Under the pieces are notes generated by a model, which was given only the letters and a program-made list of their open reading frames with translations, was not told where the DNA came from and searched no databases. 64,000 bases of DNA. It comes from Plantago ovata (lineage: Eukaryota > Streptophyta > Magnoliopsida > Lamiales > Plantaginaceae). The position numbers were made by a program, and so were the translations under genes. Position 1 is the first letter of the stretch. Each line of letters starts with the position of its first letter. Positions 10,417 to 21,993 of this stretch are shown here, piece by piece. The stretch is taken from assembly GCA_028274465.1 (NCBI GenBank), contig CM051455.1, positions 72,646,985 through 72,710,984 on the forward strand, written 5' to 3'.

Positions 10417-11684
10417 ACTATGATTATGAGATCTGGCAGATGGATGTAAAGACTGCCTTCCTCAATGGCAACCTTGAGGAAGAGGTCTATATGGTACAGC
10501 CAGAAGGTTTTATTAGTAAAACCAGGCCAACTGCTGTATGCAAATTATAGAGATCCATCTATGGGCTAAACCAAGCGTCTAGGAGATGGAATATCCGCTT
10601 TGACGAAGTTGTCAAATCGTTTGACTTCGTCAGAAGCGTAGAAGATCCCTGTGCCTACACTAGGCACAGCGAGAAGGGAGTCGTTTTCATGATCATTTAT
10701 ATTGATGACATTTTGATCATGGGAAACAATGTCTCTATGCTAGAAGAGACTAAAGTTTGGTTATCAAGTACCTCCTCAATGAAGGACTTGGGTGAAGCGA
10801 ACTACATCCTAGGGATAAAGATCTGTAGAGATAGGTCCAAGAGGATGTTACGGTTGACACAGTCCACCTACATCGACAAAATAATGAAGCGTTATAAGAT
10901 GGACGACTCAAAGAGAGGCTTTCTCCCAGCTAGGCATGGGATCGTGCTATCAGTTAAGGATAGTCCTAAAACTGTTGAAGAAAGAAAGGCAATGAGTCGT
11001 GTGCCCTATGCTTCGGCAGTAGGGTCTATTATGCATGCAATGAATTTCACAAGGCCAGATGTGGCATATGCGCTTAGTTTCACTTGTCGACACCAATAGA
11101 ATCCAGGAGTACCTCACTGGACTGCTGTAAAGAATATTCTTAAGTACCTTCGCCGGACTAAGGAAATGTTCTTGGTGTTTGGTGGAGAACCAGAATTAAA
11201 GATGTCTGGTTATGTCGACGCTGGATTTGAATCAGATCCTGATGACTTTAAGTCACAGACAGGATACGTATTCAAATTGAACGGAGGATCTATCTGTTGG
11301 AAGAGTTCTAAGAAAGCCATGATTGTTGACTCAGCCACAGAAGCCGAGTACATTGCTGCATCAGAAGCATCGAAAGAAGCTGTCTGGATTTCAGAGTTCT
11401 TCAAGGAATTGAGGGTTGTTCCTGCTCCAAGTCCAATAACGATTTATTGTGACAACACGGGCGCTGTCGCTCAAGCCAAGGAGCCTAGATCTACAAACAA
11501 GAACAAACATGTACTTAGAAAGTATAACGTTATACGTGATATTATTGATAGAGGAGAAGTTAGTATAGAACATGTCTCAACCACGGACAACGTGGCAGAT
11601 CCTTTCACCAAGGTCTTATCAGTGGATGTCCACTTAAGACATTATGTTAATCTAGGCATTAAGCATAAAGGTGACTCGCTCTAG
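10417..11684 (+). pseudogene. Copia-2 reverse transcriptase to RNase H (5'-truncated)
   Basis: It begins inside the RT ([18 protein letters not shown]) at the boundary with the inverted LTR. The RT active site reads YIDD at about 10701, where the family usually has YVDD. An in-frame stop occurs at about 10557 and another at 11097. RNase H follows with TEAEYIAASEA and the terminal DNVADPFTKVL. It ends in TAG at 11682-11684, ten bases before a PPT and LTR. It is closely related to 35880-37445. Everything upstream (gag, protease, integrase) is lost. Confidence 0.8.
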
Positions 11685-11685
11685 T

Positions 11686-11698
11686 CCAAGTGGGAGAT
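11686..11698 (+). other. Polypurine tract of copia-2 element
   Basis: CAAGTGGGAGAT directly before the LTR start TGATAGTGTATATG. Confidence 0.65.
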
Positions 11699-13300
11699 TG
11701 ATAGTGTATATGTCCTAGAGACAGTCTTTATTAAGGGCATATATGTACTATTACACAGGACACTGTAATATAATATATGTTTGTTTGTTTGACTATTGAG
11801 TATCGCTTTCATATTTATATTACACCAGGCATACAGCATGTCATATCTCTATTCCTGTCTGTATTGATATCAAACATGTCCCCTCGGATAGATGACGATC
11901 ACACAGATAGTGGGAGCTATGTGAGTTATCATCTATCCCAAACTCTCCCTAGTCGAGGTTCATCTCGAATGTAGGAGTCTGAATGAACCAGGTGAGACTA
12001 GTATGCGTGGAGGTTATACTTGTTAAAGAAAGTGTGAGCCGATCCCACGACCACGGAACGGAATGTTAGACAATCTAGAAACGTTCCCATAACTCCGCAT
12101 AGTTGTTCGAAGGGTGATTACCGAACAATGGAAGTACCCATCGGAAACTCCCATCGATGTATACTCTACACCGAAGTGTCTATGGGAACCGAAAAGTTCT
12201 CGAAGTGATGCCAGTCGTCCTTTGGACTTACATGACTTTATCATCACATTTGTTGCCCCATATCCTTGGTGGACCCGTCGATGTCAGCTCTGAATAAGCA
12301 GTTGATCCAAGACACGATCCAGGATTATGGCTACATACAAATGGGGGTGATAAGTGATTCTGTGAAGGATTTCATCTCTCACGTGTAGCACAGGAGAGCA
12401 CTGCTCATAGTCGTTCATAGTTGTGATTGGTTAAACCGCTGGCCAGCGTATCAATATTATTATGATAGTCATAATAGATATTGGATTCACCAAGCAACTC
12501 ACTAAAGACGCCCGTGGATGTATTATTGGGATAGACACATCATCGATCCTAGATGTAGTCGAGTCAGTCAGATGAAGGGACGTTACCATCGCCGCGTTGA
12601 GCGCAACAGACTTCACAACGAAAGGGTTTACTTTGAGAAACCTCTCAAACGTCCTCATGTATTAATATTGCAAATGGAACCGTCTAGGAATTCCATGTTG
12701 CCTAGTGTAGCACTTGCTTAATACAATGAGGCCCTATGGGTCACACTATGTGGTGATTCAGATTATCCGAATATCCTTGAAGATGGAATCGCAATTAATT
12801 TAGAATTAATTGTGATTGATGAATTATAATTGATTTGGATTTAATTATAATTATTTGTGGCTCAATTAATAATTTGGAATTATTAATTGAATTGATTGAT
12901 TAATTGTATTTTATGTAAATACAATTAAAGATTATATTTTAGAAATATAATAGAGGTTTGATTTGAAAGGATATATTAATTTAGAATTAATATATGCACA
13001 TGGGCAAAATCTACTTAGAGTTTGAATTGCCTTCGAATTATAAGTGGGTCCTAATTGGGACCCACATACTCCCCCTTGGCCGGCCGCGTGTAGTAGTAGT
13101 ATGGGAGGGAGTTTCGACTTCTTCCCATATTAGAAGTCAAGGGTTAAGTTAGATTTCCCTAATTGAGTTCTAACTTAATTGAGAATGAACCTAGACTTAT
13201 ATTGGTTTCCTTGTGCAATAAGAATTAGAGTTCTTATTGCTTTATGAAGTCTAAAAGAATCTTCTCTAGGCTTCTATTGACTATTATATAAGTAGGTCAT

Positions 13301-14593
13301 TGATGAATGTGTATTTTACACTTTCATTGGAGTGTTTTTCACCTATTTTAGCTATCCTCTATGTTAATTTAGCTATATTTTAATGCATTTTATTAGAATA
13401 GTGTCACGTTTCCCTTTAGATTTTATTTTACAGGTTTTGGTTGAAATTCGAAGATTTCCGGGCAATTATATTGAAGTTCACAAGGAATTGGTGTTCCAGA
13501 AGCCTATTTGGAGTATCTGAAGGTTTCCGGATGGGATTTGGAGTCTAGGGGCCGAATCTGGAGATTAGAAGGCTACTAGAAGTCAGAAACCGAGTCCGAA
13601 AAGGGGAAGAAATCCAAAAACGCGTCGAAAACGCGGATTTCCGCGAGAAATTGTCTGGGGCAAACCGCCCCAGACGTGGGGCGAACCGCCCCACACCGGG
13701 CGAACCGCCCCACAGTATTTTGAAGCCTATATATAGTTGCTCAGTTTTCTCCGAAAATCATATCTTTCCAGACCTACTTTCTCACCTCTCTCTGTAGTTT
13801 TAGGTAGGGACTTCCCAGAGCTTGTTCTGGGGGTCCGTAGCTTAGGGGATACTTTTTCATAGCACTTTGGAGCTCGTAGGATCGCAATCATCCGGAGATT
13901 GACAACCTTCGGTAACTTTGTATCTTACAGTTTTATTCCACTTATTTTATTATATTCTTTCAACATGTTTTCTTCTATGATTTATGTTGATTGCATGCCT
14001 ATTATGAGTAGCTAAACTTATCGTTGGTGGTAGTATGTGAATTCTTAGAGAAGGGAAGATAATCATGCTAATGGCTATATCGCGCATTATACTCCGTGTC
14101 ATTGCTTTATTTCGTTGATCAGGCACAGCCTAAATTCTTGTATGTTGTATTAATTATTATGCACAATTGGACACTTGTAGACCATCAGACCAATTATCTT
14201 CGTAGTGTTGAATAATTACGGAACACATTAGGACAATAGTGATTGACTTGTCAGACCAATTATCTTCGTAGTGCTTAATATTTGCAACATGACACTAGAT
14301 TGATTCAAAGATCTCTATGCAAGACCGAGGAATTTATGCATGATTATCGACCCGTTATGCTAAGAAGGACCATACTATCACCAATCTCTATTATCTGCTA
14401 GAAACCCCCTTTTGCTATCTGTTTGCTGTTTTTATATTCTAAATTAGATTTGATAAAGCTAGTTATAGTCCTGAGAGAACGACACTCGAGTCATTCTACT
14501 GCTACACTACGGTTTTCGTTGTAGTTGTGGATTGCCTTTGGCTAATTACAAATTTATTTGCTTGAATTCGGAGCACGACATCCGCGTTCATCA
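13301..14593 (+). mobile_element. Athila-like solo LTR
   Basis: It starts TGATGAATGTGTATTTTACA and ends CGCGTTCATCA, and is flanked by a 5-bp duplication GTCAT (13296-13300 and 14594-14598). It carries the GC-palindrome array (13654-13712) and TATATATAG at 13729-13737. A solo LTR with intact duplication indicates recombination between the LTRs of a former full element. Confidence 0.9.
13654..13712 (+). promoter_or_regulatory. GC-rich palindrome array and TATA box
   Basis: Three units: CTGGGGC-AAACC-GCCCCAG, GTGGGGCG-AAC-CGCCCCAC, and GGGCG-AAC-CGCCC. TATATATAG follows about 17 bases later at 13729. Confidence 0.75.
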
Positions 14594-15082
14594 GTCATTA
14601 GAGAGCTTTTTCAATGCCGAATTCTTAGAGAATTATTCTACCTTTCTTAGAGAAAATAAAAAGCTCTCCCCTACCTCTATACCCTAGCCACACGCGCCAC
14701 TCTCCACCGGAGAAAAATCGCCGCCCCATCTTCTTGGCCACATAAAGAATATCCTAGCATTCTTTCCGATAAGCTGTTCATCCGTGGATACCAAGGTTGA
14801 GGTTCAAAGAGTTGGAAACTAACTTTTATTGTCTTGCAGATAATCAAAGTATTGCAGATATCTTAGACTTCGACGAAGGGGAAGATTGACCGAACTATTA
14901 CGAAGACTTCATCGATTGGCATATCGATTGAATACCTATTCTTGCTTTTGGAGTATTGTAAGTCTTCTGATTAATGTGTTTATTATATACGTTATATGCA
15001 TGATCAATTAACCTGCATGTTAAGAAATTTTTTGAAATTCCACTGCGTACCCTAGGGGTAACTCTGACCATATTTTCTTACA

Positions 15083-15376
15083 ATCCTATGGATTGAGCAA
15101 CAACTAAGAGATTATGGTATTTCTGCAAAGAAAACACCAATCTTTTATGATAATACAAGTGCTATTGCTATCACGCAAAATCCTTAGTTCCATTCAAGGA
15201 CAAAGCACATTGATATTAGACATCATTTCATAAGAGATCATGTGGAAAAAGGAGATATTGAGGTTGTAAAAGTAGGTACTGATGATCAACTTGCTGACAT
15301 CTTTACCAAGCCCCTACCAGACAATAGTTTCGAAATGCTAAGGTATAACCTTGGATTGATTGAACTACCTCAATAA
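15083..15376 (+). pseudogene. SIRE-like RNase H, C-terminal fragment
   Basis: It starts in mid-domain at the end of the copia-2 LTR and reads QQLRDYGISAKK, then IAITQNP, a stop (TAG at about 15185), [18 protein letters not shown] and [14 protein letters not shown], ending in TAA. It is nearly identical to 45590-45876. The copia-2 element apparently inserted into this RNase H. Confidence 0.8.
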
Positions 15377-16354
15377 AAAGGGATACATTTGGTGGATTTC
15401 TGAAACAGGCATTCAGCAAGCCAATGGTTGCTTAAAATTATTCCTTGAAAAGTCCCTTTCCACTGACTTCTCTAAAAGAGATGATCATACACTATATGTT
15501 TGCTGAAACAGGCTTTCAACAAGTAATTCCTTCAAACCGGGTATTTGTTAGGAAACTTGATCACTTGTTGAGACGGGTACTTGGTAAGAAAACTTCAAAG
15601 ATTGCTGAAACTGGCATTCAGACAATCAAGGATACTGAAACAGTTATTTAAGTATCAAAAGAAAATTCTAAGATGGGAACTCAGCAAAGAGCAAAAATAC
15701 TTCTCAAAACTTACCGAAAAATATCTCAATATAAAAAGAATTTGCTGAGACAGGAACTTAGAAATATCCTTGACCCTAAGAAAAATGAGATATTTGATTA
15801 AGGGGGAACTTTCAGCAACTACAAGGCTTGTTATTTAAAAAGTAATTGCTAAAGTCAGAATGGTTAAAATTGCTGAAAAGATTCTTGTATACTTCAGCAA
15901 GCAATTAGCGTTGAAGTAAAAAAGATCAAATCTCGTGAATCAAGGTAAAATCAATTTGTGACGTTAATCGTGGCACAGAGAAACTCGCTGTAAATCATGT
16001 CATGAAATACAATCGTGGCCATTGATTTAAAGCAGTTGATGATCCAACGGTTAACAATACAGAGAGAAAGCCTGCTCTAACGGTTTCGTGTTAGTGGTCC
16101 ACTACGCATTTAATGCAAAGGCTCCACTAACTAAATGAATCTCTGTTTGACCCTTGTTGAGAACTCAGAACCATTGAACTTCTCACATAACAGAGATACT
16201 ATATAAATGAAGAGTTATAGAAAGAAAAAATTCTTTAACACACATTTTTTTTCTCTGCAAAAATTCCCTAGCCTTTGCTCTGAATTACTGTACCTCCGGT
16301 CAAAAAGAAAAGTCTCTTTTTCGTACACTCTCAACCCTTCACACTATATAAGAG
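15377..16354 (+). other. SIRE-like pol to additional-ORF spacer
   Basis: Non-coding, with recurrent TGCTGAAACNGGNATTCAG-like motifs, an internal purine motif TTAAGGGGGAA (15799-15808) and a TATATAAAT box at 16200. It is colinear with 45877-46798. Confidence 0.65.
16200..16208 (+). promoter_or_regulatory. TATA box ahead of additional ORF (copy A)
   Basis: TATATAAAT lies 155 bases before the ATG at 16355. The equivalent TATAAATAGG in copy B lies 155 bases before its ATG (46799). Confidence 0.5.
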
Positions 16355-17905
16355 ATGGCTCCGAAGAGACAATCTTCTGAGAACACTAAGTCATCAAAGG
16401 CAGACAGTGCTGGAAAAAGCACTGCTCCTACTCCGGTGAAGAACACAGTGAAAATTGTGTTGAAAAACGACCGAATAACTGAAAGACCCATGCCTCCTGC
16501 ATATATCAACATTGCAAAGTGTGAGCAGATGATGCAATGGGGAGGTTTTGCCAAAGAGAAGTATATCAGATACTTCTATGAACAAGAACTTGATGAAGAA
16601 AACCTTGAGGCGTTGAATTACATAAATCAACAAGGCCTACTTTTCTTCATCACTGCTCGCACTAAGAAAGTGAGCATGCTGGACACAATGGAATTCTACA
16701 ACAATGCAGAAATCCAAACCCTTACTGATGGACAAGGAATCACTGAAAAATTGATTTCTACAACAGTTCAAGGGAAGCAAATCATCCTGAAATGGATTGA
16801 TTTAGCTAACATCTTTCAGATTCCAACTACTGGAACTGAAGATGACATCACTGCCACTGATCGATGAAGAAATAGAAGCTTTCTATAGTGATGTCAGAAA
16901 TGAAAGGATGAAGAAATGAGAGATTTCTCCAGTGACTTGGAATAAGCACGTAAAAAGGAAGCATCTCTGCCATTCACTTGGTCTAGTAGCTCTGCTACTA
17001 ATCAAAGTTCTTTACTCCCAAGTTGGAGGAATAGACCAAGTAGGCCTTAGAAGATGGCCTTTGCTGATGCATATCTATGAAAGCAAAACTGACATTAACT
17101 AGGCTAAGTACATTTTCAACAGACTTGTTGGTTGTGTTACAAAGTTCAAGGTCAAGGTTGAAGACAACACAGTCTCACCTTCCCTTCTAGTAATGCATGG
17201 ATTGAAAATATCCTAAATCCTTGAACATTACAGGATTCAGCTGAGAAACCCATTGGCGATTAAGAACTCAGTATGCAATGTGGGAAGAGCTTTCTACAAG
17301 CTGAATGGAGCTAAGGCTGCTGACAAGAAGTCAAGGAAAGCAACAGCTGCAAATGTTGTTGAGACTGATAACCAGTCTAGGAATATAACAACTGCAAATG
17401 TTGCTGAGACTGACAAGCAGTCTAGGAATACAACATCTGCAAATGTTGTTGAAAATGCAACAGCTGCAAATGTTGCTGCTGATACTGCTGCGGTTGCTGA
17501 CACTACTGCACCCAGCAAAAGATCAAAGAAAAAGAGGAAAGCTGATGATGACACTCAGACTGCAGCTTCATCAGCTGATCCTATTCCGAAAAAGGCAAGG
17601 ACAAAGACCACTTTCCCAAAAAACAAGACAACGACAAGAAATTCCGTTCCGGTTGTCCATATCATTCAAGATGATGACATTCCAGTGGTTGCTGAAAAGC
17701 AAACCACTGAAGTAGATGTTGAAGTGTTTGCAGAAGCCTTCATAAATCCAATTAACTTGGATCCATCTGCTGAAGCAAGACCACAAGGCAGTGGAAATGA
17801 AAATCCTACCTTAGAAAGATTAGAAGATGTCTACATAGTAGATAATGTTGATGATACTACTTTGGAACCAGCAAGTGACATTGCTGCAGACTTAAGAGAA
17901 GCTGC
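16355..17905 (+). pseudogene. SIRE-like additional ORF, N-terminal part (copy A)
   Basis: The start is ATG 16355 (MAPKRQSS). Residues 40-170 hold a conserved block with KCEQMMQWGGF, DTMEFYNNAEIQTLTD and TVQGKQIILKWIDLANIF. A frameshift near 16860 and stops at about 16918, 17098 and 17214 break it. The frame is open again from 17253 with the Lys/Thr/Ala-rich repeats and a KKKRKADDD basic run, as at 2-871. It is cut at 17905 by a solo LTR and resumes at 19212. Layout after copia RNase H matches copy B (46799-47892). Confidence 0.75.
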
Positions 17906-19211
17906 TGACGAATGAGATTGTCAGACTCAATTAATCAAATAAATTTGTTATTTAGCCAAAGGCAATTCACAACTACAACAAAAATCGTAGTGTACCAGTA
18001 GAATGACCTCGAGTGTCGTTCTCTCAGGACTATAACTAGCTTTATCTATTTAACTAAAGAATACAAAACATCAGACGTAATAGCAAAGGGTTTTCTAACA
18101 GATAATGGAGATTGGTGATAGTATGATCCTTCAAAGCATAACGGGTCAATAATCATGCGTAAATTCCTCGGTATTGCATGGAGATCTTTGATCAATCTAA
18201 TGTCCTGTTGTAATTATTTAGCACTACGAAGATAAAGATACTGACAAGTCAAGCACTACTTTCCAATTGTGTTCCGTAATTATTCAACACTACGAAGATA
18301 TACACGCGCGTAGGTCGACGAGGGTCCAATTGTGCATAATAATTAATACAACATACGAGAATTTAGGCTGAGCCTGATCAACGAAATAAAGCAATAACAC
18401 GGAGTATAATGCGCGATATAGCCATTAGCATGATTATCTCCCCTTCGCTAAGAATTCACATACTACCAACGATAAGTTTAGCTACTCATAATAGGCATGC
18501 AATCAACAAAAATCATAGAAGAAAACATGTTGAAAGATAAATAAAAATAAGTAGAATAAACTGTAAGATACAATGTTACCGAAGGTTGTCAATCTCCGAA
18601 GAATTGCGATCCTACAAGCTCCAAATTGCTATGAAAAAGTGTCCCCTAAGCTACGAACCCCCAGAACAGGATCTGGGAAGTCCCTACCTAAAACAAAGAG
18701 AAAGGTGAGAGAGTAGGTCTGGAAAAGTATGAATTTCGGAGAAAATCTGAGCAACTATATATAGGCCTCGAATAAGTGTGGGGCGGTTCGCCCCACACAT
18801 TGGGCGGTTCGCCCGGTGTGGGGCGAGTTGCCCCACGTCCCGGGCGGTTCGCCCGGGAGTGATTTTCGTGGAATTCTGCGTTTTCGACGCGTTTTTGGAT
18901 TTCTTCCCCATTTCGGACTCGGTTTTTGACTTCTAGTGGCCTTCTAACCTCCAGATTCGACCCCTAGACTCCAAATCCTATCCGGAAACCTTCAGATACT
19001 CCAAATAGGCTTCTGGAACACCAATTCCTTGTCAACTTCAATATAATTGCCCGGAAATCCTCGATTTTCAACCAAAACCTGTAAAATAAAATCTAAAGGG
19101 AAACGTGACACTATTCTAATAAAATGCACTAAAATATAGTTAAATTAACATAGAGGATAGCTAAAATAGTTGAAAAAGACTCAAATGAAAGTGTAAAATA
19201 CACATTCATCA
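17906..19211 (-). mobile_element. Athila-like solo LTR (minus strand)
   Basis: On the minus strand it starts TGATGAATGTG at 19211 and ends near 17906. It is flanked by the 5-bp duplication GCTGC (17901-17905 and 19212-19216). The SIRE-like frame continues in sense across the gap (SDIAADLREAA, then ALAENVASKATEET). It carries four well-paired GC palindromes at 18777-18858. Confidence 0.9.
18777..18858 (-). promoter_or_regulatory. GC-rich palindrome array in solo LTR
   Basis: Units include GTGTGGGGCG-GTT-CGCCCCACAC (10-bp stem), GGGCG-GTT-CGCCC and CCCGGGCG-GTT-CGCCCGGG (8-bp stem). Confidence 0.75.
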
Positions 19212-19295
19212 GCTGCACTTGCTGAAAATGTTGCCAGCAAAGCAACAGAAGAGACAGTTGCTGAAATAGCAACTAGTCAAGTCCGAGAAATTGAT
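19212..19295 (+). pseudogene. SIRE-like additional ORF, short continuation
   Basis: It continues the frame broken at 17905 for about 26 codons (ALAENVASKATEETVAEIA) before the sequence switches to an Athila-like scrap. Confidence 0.65.
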
Positions 19296-19360
19296 GAATA
19301 GGTTATAAACAAAGGATCACACAACCTGACACTACCTCCCCAAACCTATTCGGAAGAAGC
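19296..19360 (-). repeat. Scrambled Athila-like internal scrap
   Basis: Two short pieces match the minus-strand hairpin region near 7277-7340 (GAATAGGTTNNAAACAAAGG and CCAAACCTATTCGGAAGAA) but joined in an order not seen elsewhere. Confidence 0.55.
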
Positions 19361-19365
19361 CCTCA

Positions 19366-20036
19366 CTGGGCTATCTTAGACCTTGGGTCTGTCCTACGAT
19401 AGTCAAATTGTTGCTCAATGATAAGTTAGATGCCAAGGGTGTGAAAGTATATTTCATAAGCTATCCTCGTCAGACGATAGGCTATGAATTCTATCATGCT
19501 GAAGATCACAAGGTGATAGTATCTAGAAACGTCAAGTTTTTAGAAGCAGAATACCTCGAAGAAGAGAGGTTAGATGATATGATAGAACTTGAAGAAATTC
19601 AAGACTTTGACACGCGCGAACATGAGTTCTCTAAATCTTCTGATTTGGACTCAAGTTCAGTGGGAGCTTTCGAAGCAGACAAGGGTAATGATATGACACT
19701 TGCTAGGAATGTCATAGTCAGTGGGAGTCCTGTGATTAGATCAACAGTTTAAACCACACCAATAGAACCTGTTGTCAATCAACCTGTGCAACAAGTTGCA
19801 CAAGAGCAGCCTCCCGCTAGGGAACGGGTCGCAGCACGCGACCGGCTACATCAGTGCCCACTGATAATGTTCGTGTTACACGAAGCCAGAAATGAAAAGC
19901 ACCAGAAATGCCGACAGAAGCATCAGTCGAGCTCTGTAGGTCGAAGAGGATCCCAAAGGGACCTCAGAAGCAAAGCCTTATTATAGAAGACATCAGTGAA
20001 CTTGATGTTTGCTTATCAGATCGGGAAGACCCCGAG
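19366..20036 (+). pseudogene. Copia-2 integrase C-terminal region
   Basis: It reads LLNDKLDAKGVKVYF, then GYEFYHAEDHKVIVSRNVKF, the usual copia pattern downstream of the integrase core. A stop at 19750 and a frame change follow, then REDPE just before the Tekay LTR at 20037. Coding resumes at 35880 with TYKEAINDIDSDKW, so the Ty3 element 20037-35879 split this gene. Confidence 0.75.
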
Positions 20037-21715
20037 TGTAACACCCCGTCTTTTTTAATTATTTATTTATTTATTTATTTATTTAATTATTATTTATTAT
20101 TTAATTATTTAATTTAATTAATTAATTATCAGAGTAAATTATTTATTCGATAATTATTTAATTGAATTTGCGTAAATTAGTTCGTTTCGTTTCGTTTGGT
20201 TCGAGCTGGACTTTCTGATCTCATTTGGCCCAATTTCTTAGCCCGATCAAAGGCCTGATTGACCGGCCCACTAACCTAACCCTAACCCTTGTCTGATCCA
20301 TCTATCTTCACTTCCCTTGGGAAATCTGAAAACCTAAAGGACCTTTTTGCAATTTTACCTTTGACCGTAGTTGACTGACAGAGGACTTTTTCGTAAACCA
20401 TTTTATTCTTTGAGGAATGATAAGTATGTTTGGAAACTTCTATTTTTGGTCTGAACTTTCTGTTTTTGAAAAGGATCTTTTTGTAATTTACCACCGAGGG
20501 TATTTTGGTAATTTCCCGAATCTGAAAACCGAAAGAATATTTCTGAAAGTGTTTCAAACTTAGTTTCTGTTTTGTAAGTTAGTATTGACTTGACTTGCTA
20601 GCCTAGTTGGTTAGGTCCTTGCTTGACTAACTTAGAGGTCCCGAGTTCGAACCCCGTCTTTACCATTCCTTTTTCAACCTTTTTCCGTCCGTTCGTTCGA
20701 CTTCTAAAGTGTGTTTAGTACTTTCTTGTTAGGTTCTCCGTTGTTCGATAACCCGTAAAGCTCATTACTCGTTGGAGATCTTTTGCTCACAAGTTAAGGT
20801 GAGTGTTCACCCCTAAACCTATTATTTGTGAAAAACTGGAAGGATATGTGACAACTTGTACCTATTACTATATACTGTTTTACTGTATGCTTCCGCGTAA
20901 AGTATAAGTCCTAAGTATGACTATTTACTTTTCTGTTTATTGCTACTCTGTTCTGGACTGACTTTTCTGGAACACCTCTCGGTGTTGAGTATCTGTATCT
21001 GTTGTTCTGTATCTGTTCTGTTTCTGTGTGACCGGTCGATTAGGTTGTGATTAGGTAGCCTTGGGTAGTAGAGGACTATCGGGTTTGCTTGATTAAGGCC
21101 TAGTCTATTCCCTTTTAGACGCGAGGCAGAAGTCGCTGAGGTCTATTAGGGTCGTAGGATCTGTTTCCCCAAAGTACACGGGGGTTTCTGTTTCTGTCCG
21201 GAGTTGTGCACCCTCTGGAGGGATTTATAAGGGCATTCTGGGAGTAGGAGAAATAAGGCGGGCTGCACCAATGGTCTACAACTTATATGTTCTGTTATTC
21301 TATTATATGTGATCTGTTCTGTTTGTTCATTTTTCTGAAAAGGATTTTGATTTCAAAACTGTTTACTTTCTACTTTTAACTTAGAACCTCACTGAGATCC
21401 TTTATCTCACACTCTCTTGGTTTCAAAATTCCTTCCTTCCAGATACTGCTGAGGATGTTCGCGAATAGGATGCCAGCGACTGAGAAAAGGATCTGGGGTG
21501 TCTTGGGTTTTTATTTCAAAATAAGAAGATGAACTTTTACTATCTTCATTCGTTGTTTCATTTGAACTTGAGTTATCGTTGGATATCTATTTATTTCTAT
21601 TAGCGTTGTGCGCGTCAAGGATTATTTTGGCATTAATTGCCAACCGTTGCTATTAAAGTTATTTTGGATTTTCTTTTCAAGAAATTATTTTGTTTTCAAA
21701 ACCGGTACCGTTACA
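20037..21715 (+). repeat. Tekay-type Ty3 5' LTR with internal deletion
   Basis: It starts TGTAACACCCCGTC and ends ACCGTTACA. It matches the 3' LTR 33281-35879 but lacks about 920 bases that correspond to 33551-34480. The probable duplicated target is CCGAG (20032-20036) against CCGAC (35880-35884), a four-of-five match. It contains the tRNA-like unit at 20592-20674. Confidence 0.85.
20592..20674 (+). promoter_or_regulatory. tRNA-like Pol III promoter unit in LTR
   Basis: A-box match TAGCCTAGTTGG at 20599-20610, B-box match AGTTCGAACCC at 20644-20654, and a T5 run at 20670-20674. It is conserved at 34753-34827 and 42444-42519. It does not fold into a full cloverleaf by eye, so it is not called a tRNA. 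Confidence 0.6.
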
Positions 21716-21717
21716 GT

Positions 21718-21735
21718 TGGTATCACAGCTTGATT
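21718..21735 (+). other. Primer-binding site, tRNA-iMet type
   Basis: TGGTATCACAGC three bases after the LTR, one mismatch from the initiator-Met complement TGGTATCAGAGC. Confidence 0.75.
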
Positions 21736-21993
21736 TCAAACTCGAGCTTGCTAGGATAGGATCTTTTGACCTTTGGGGTGTGTGTGAGGGTCTGAATCGC
21801 TGGTTAGGTCTTGTAATTTCTGTTGCTTTTCTGATTCGATTCTTGCGTACTAACCTTAAACCGTTTCTTCATCTTCTCTGTTCTGATTCTGATGACTTTT
21901 CTGACCCGTTTCTGAAATTGTTGACCTTCCGCGGTTGTTTTGATTTTAACATAGTTATTAACTAGTTAAATACGCGTGTGCTTACAGATAGGT

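Larger units (their letters stand above)
11699..15082 (+). repeat. Copia-2 LTR, interrupted by a solo LTR
   Basis: It starts TGATAGTGTATATG and ends ATTTTCTTACA. It matches 37460-39575 over its length once the solo LTR at 13301-14593 is removed. A TATATAAG box lies at about 13285-13292, directly upstream of the insertion. It contains a series of AT-rich hairpins at 12790-12995 and a GTGGGTCC/GGGACCCAC hairpin at 13045-13066. Confidence 0.8.

Noticed and set aside
18777..18858. CRISPR-like array
   Set aside because: The units are self-palindromic with no unique spacers, and the genome is that of a plant.
20270..20290. Telomere-like CCCTAA repeats
   Set aside because: Only about two units, found at the same place in all LTR copies; part of the LTR.
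20592..20674. Functional tRNA gene
   Set aside because: A and B boxes are good, but I could not pair the acceptor and anticodon arms; annotated only as a promoter-like unit.
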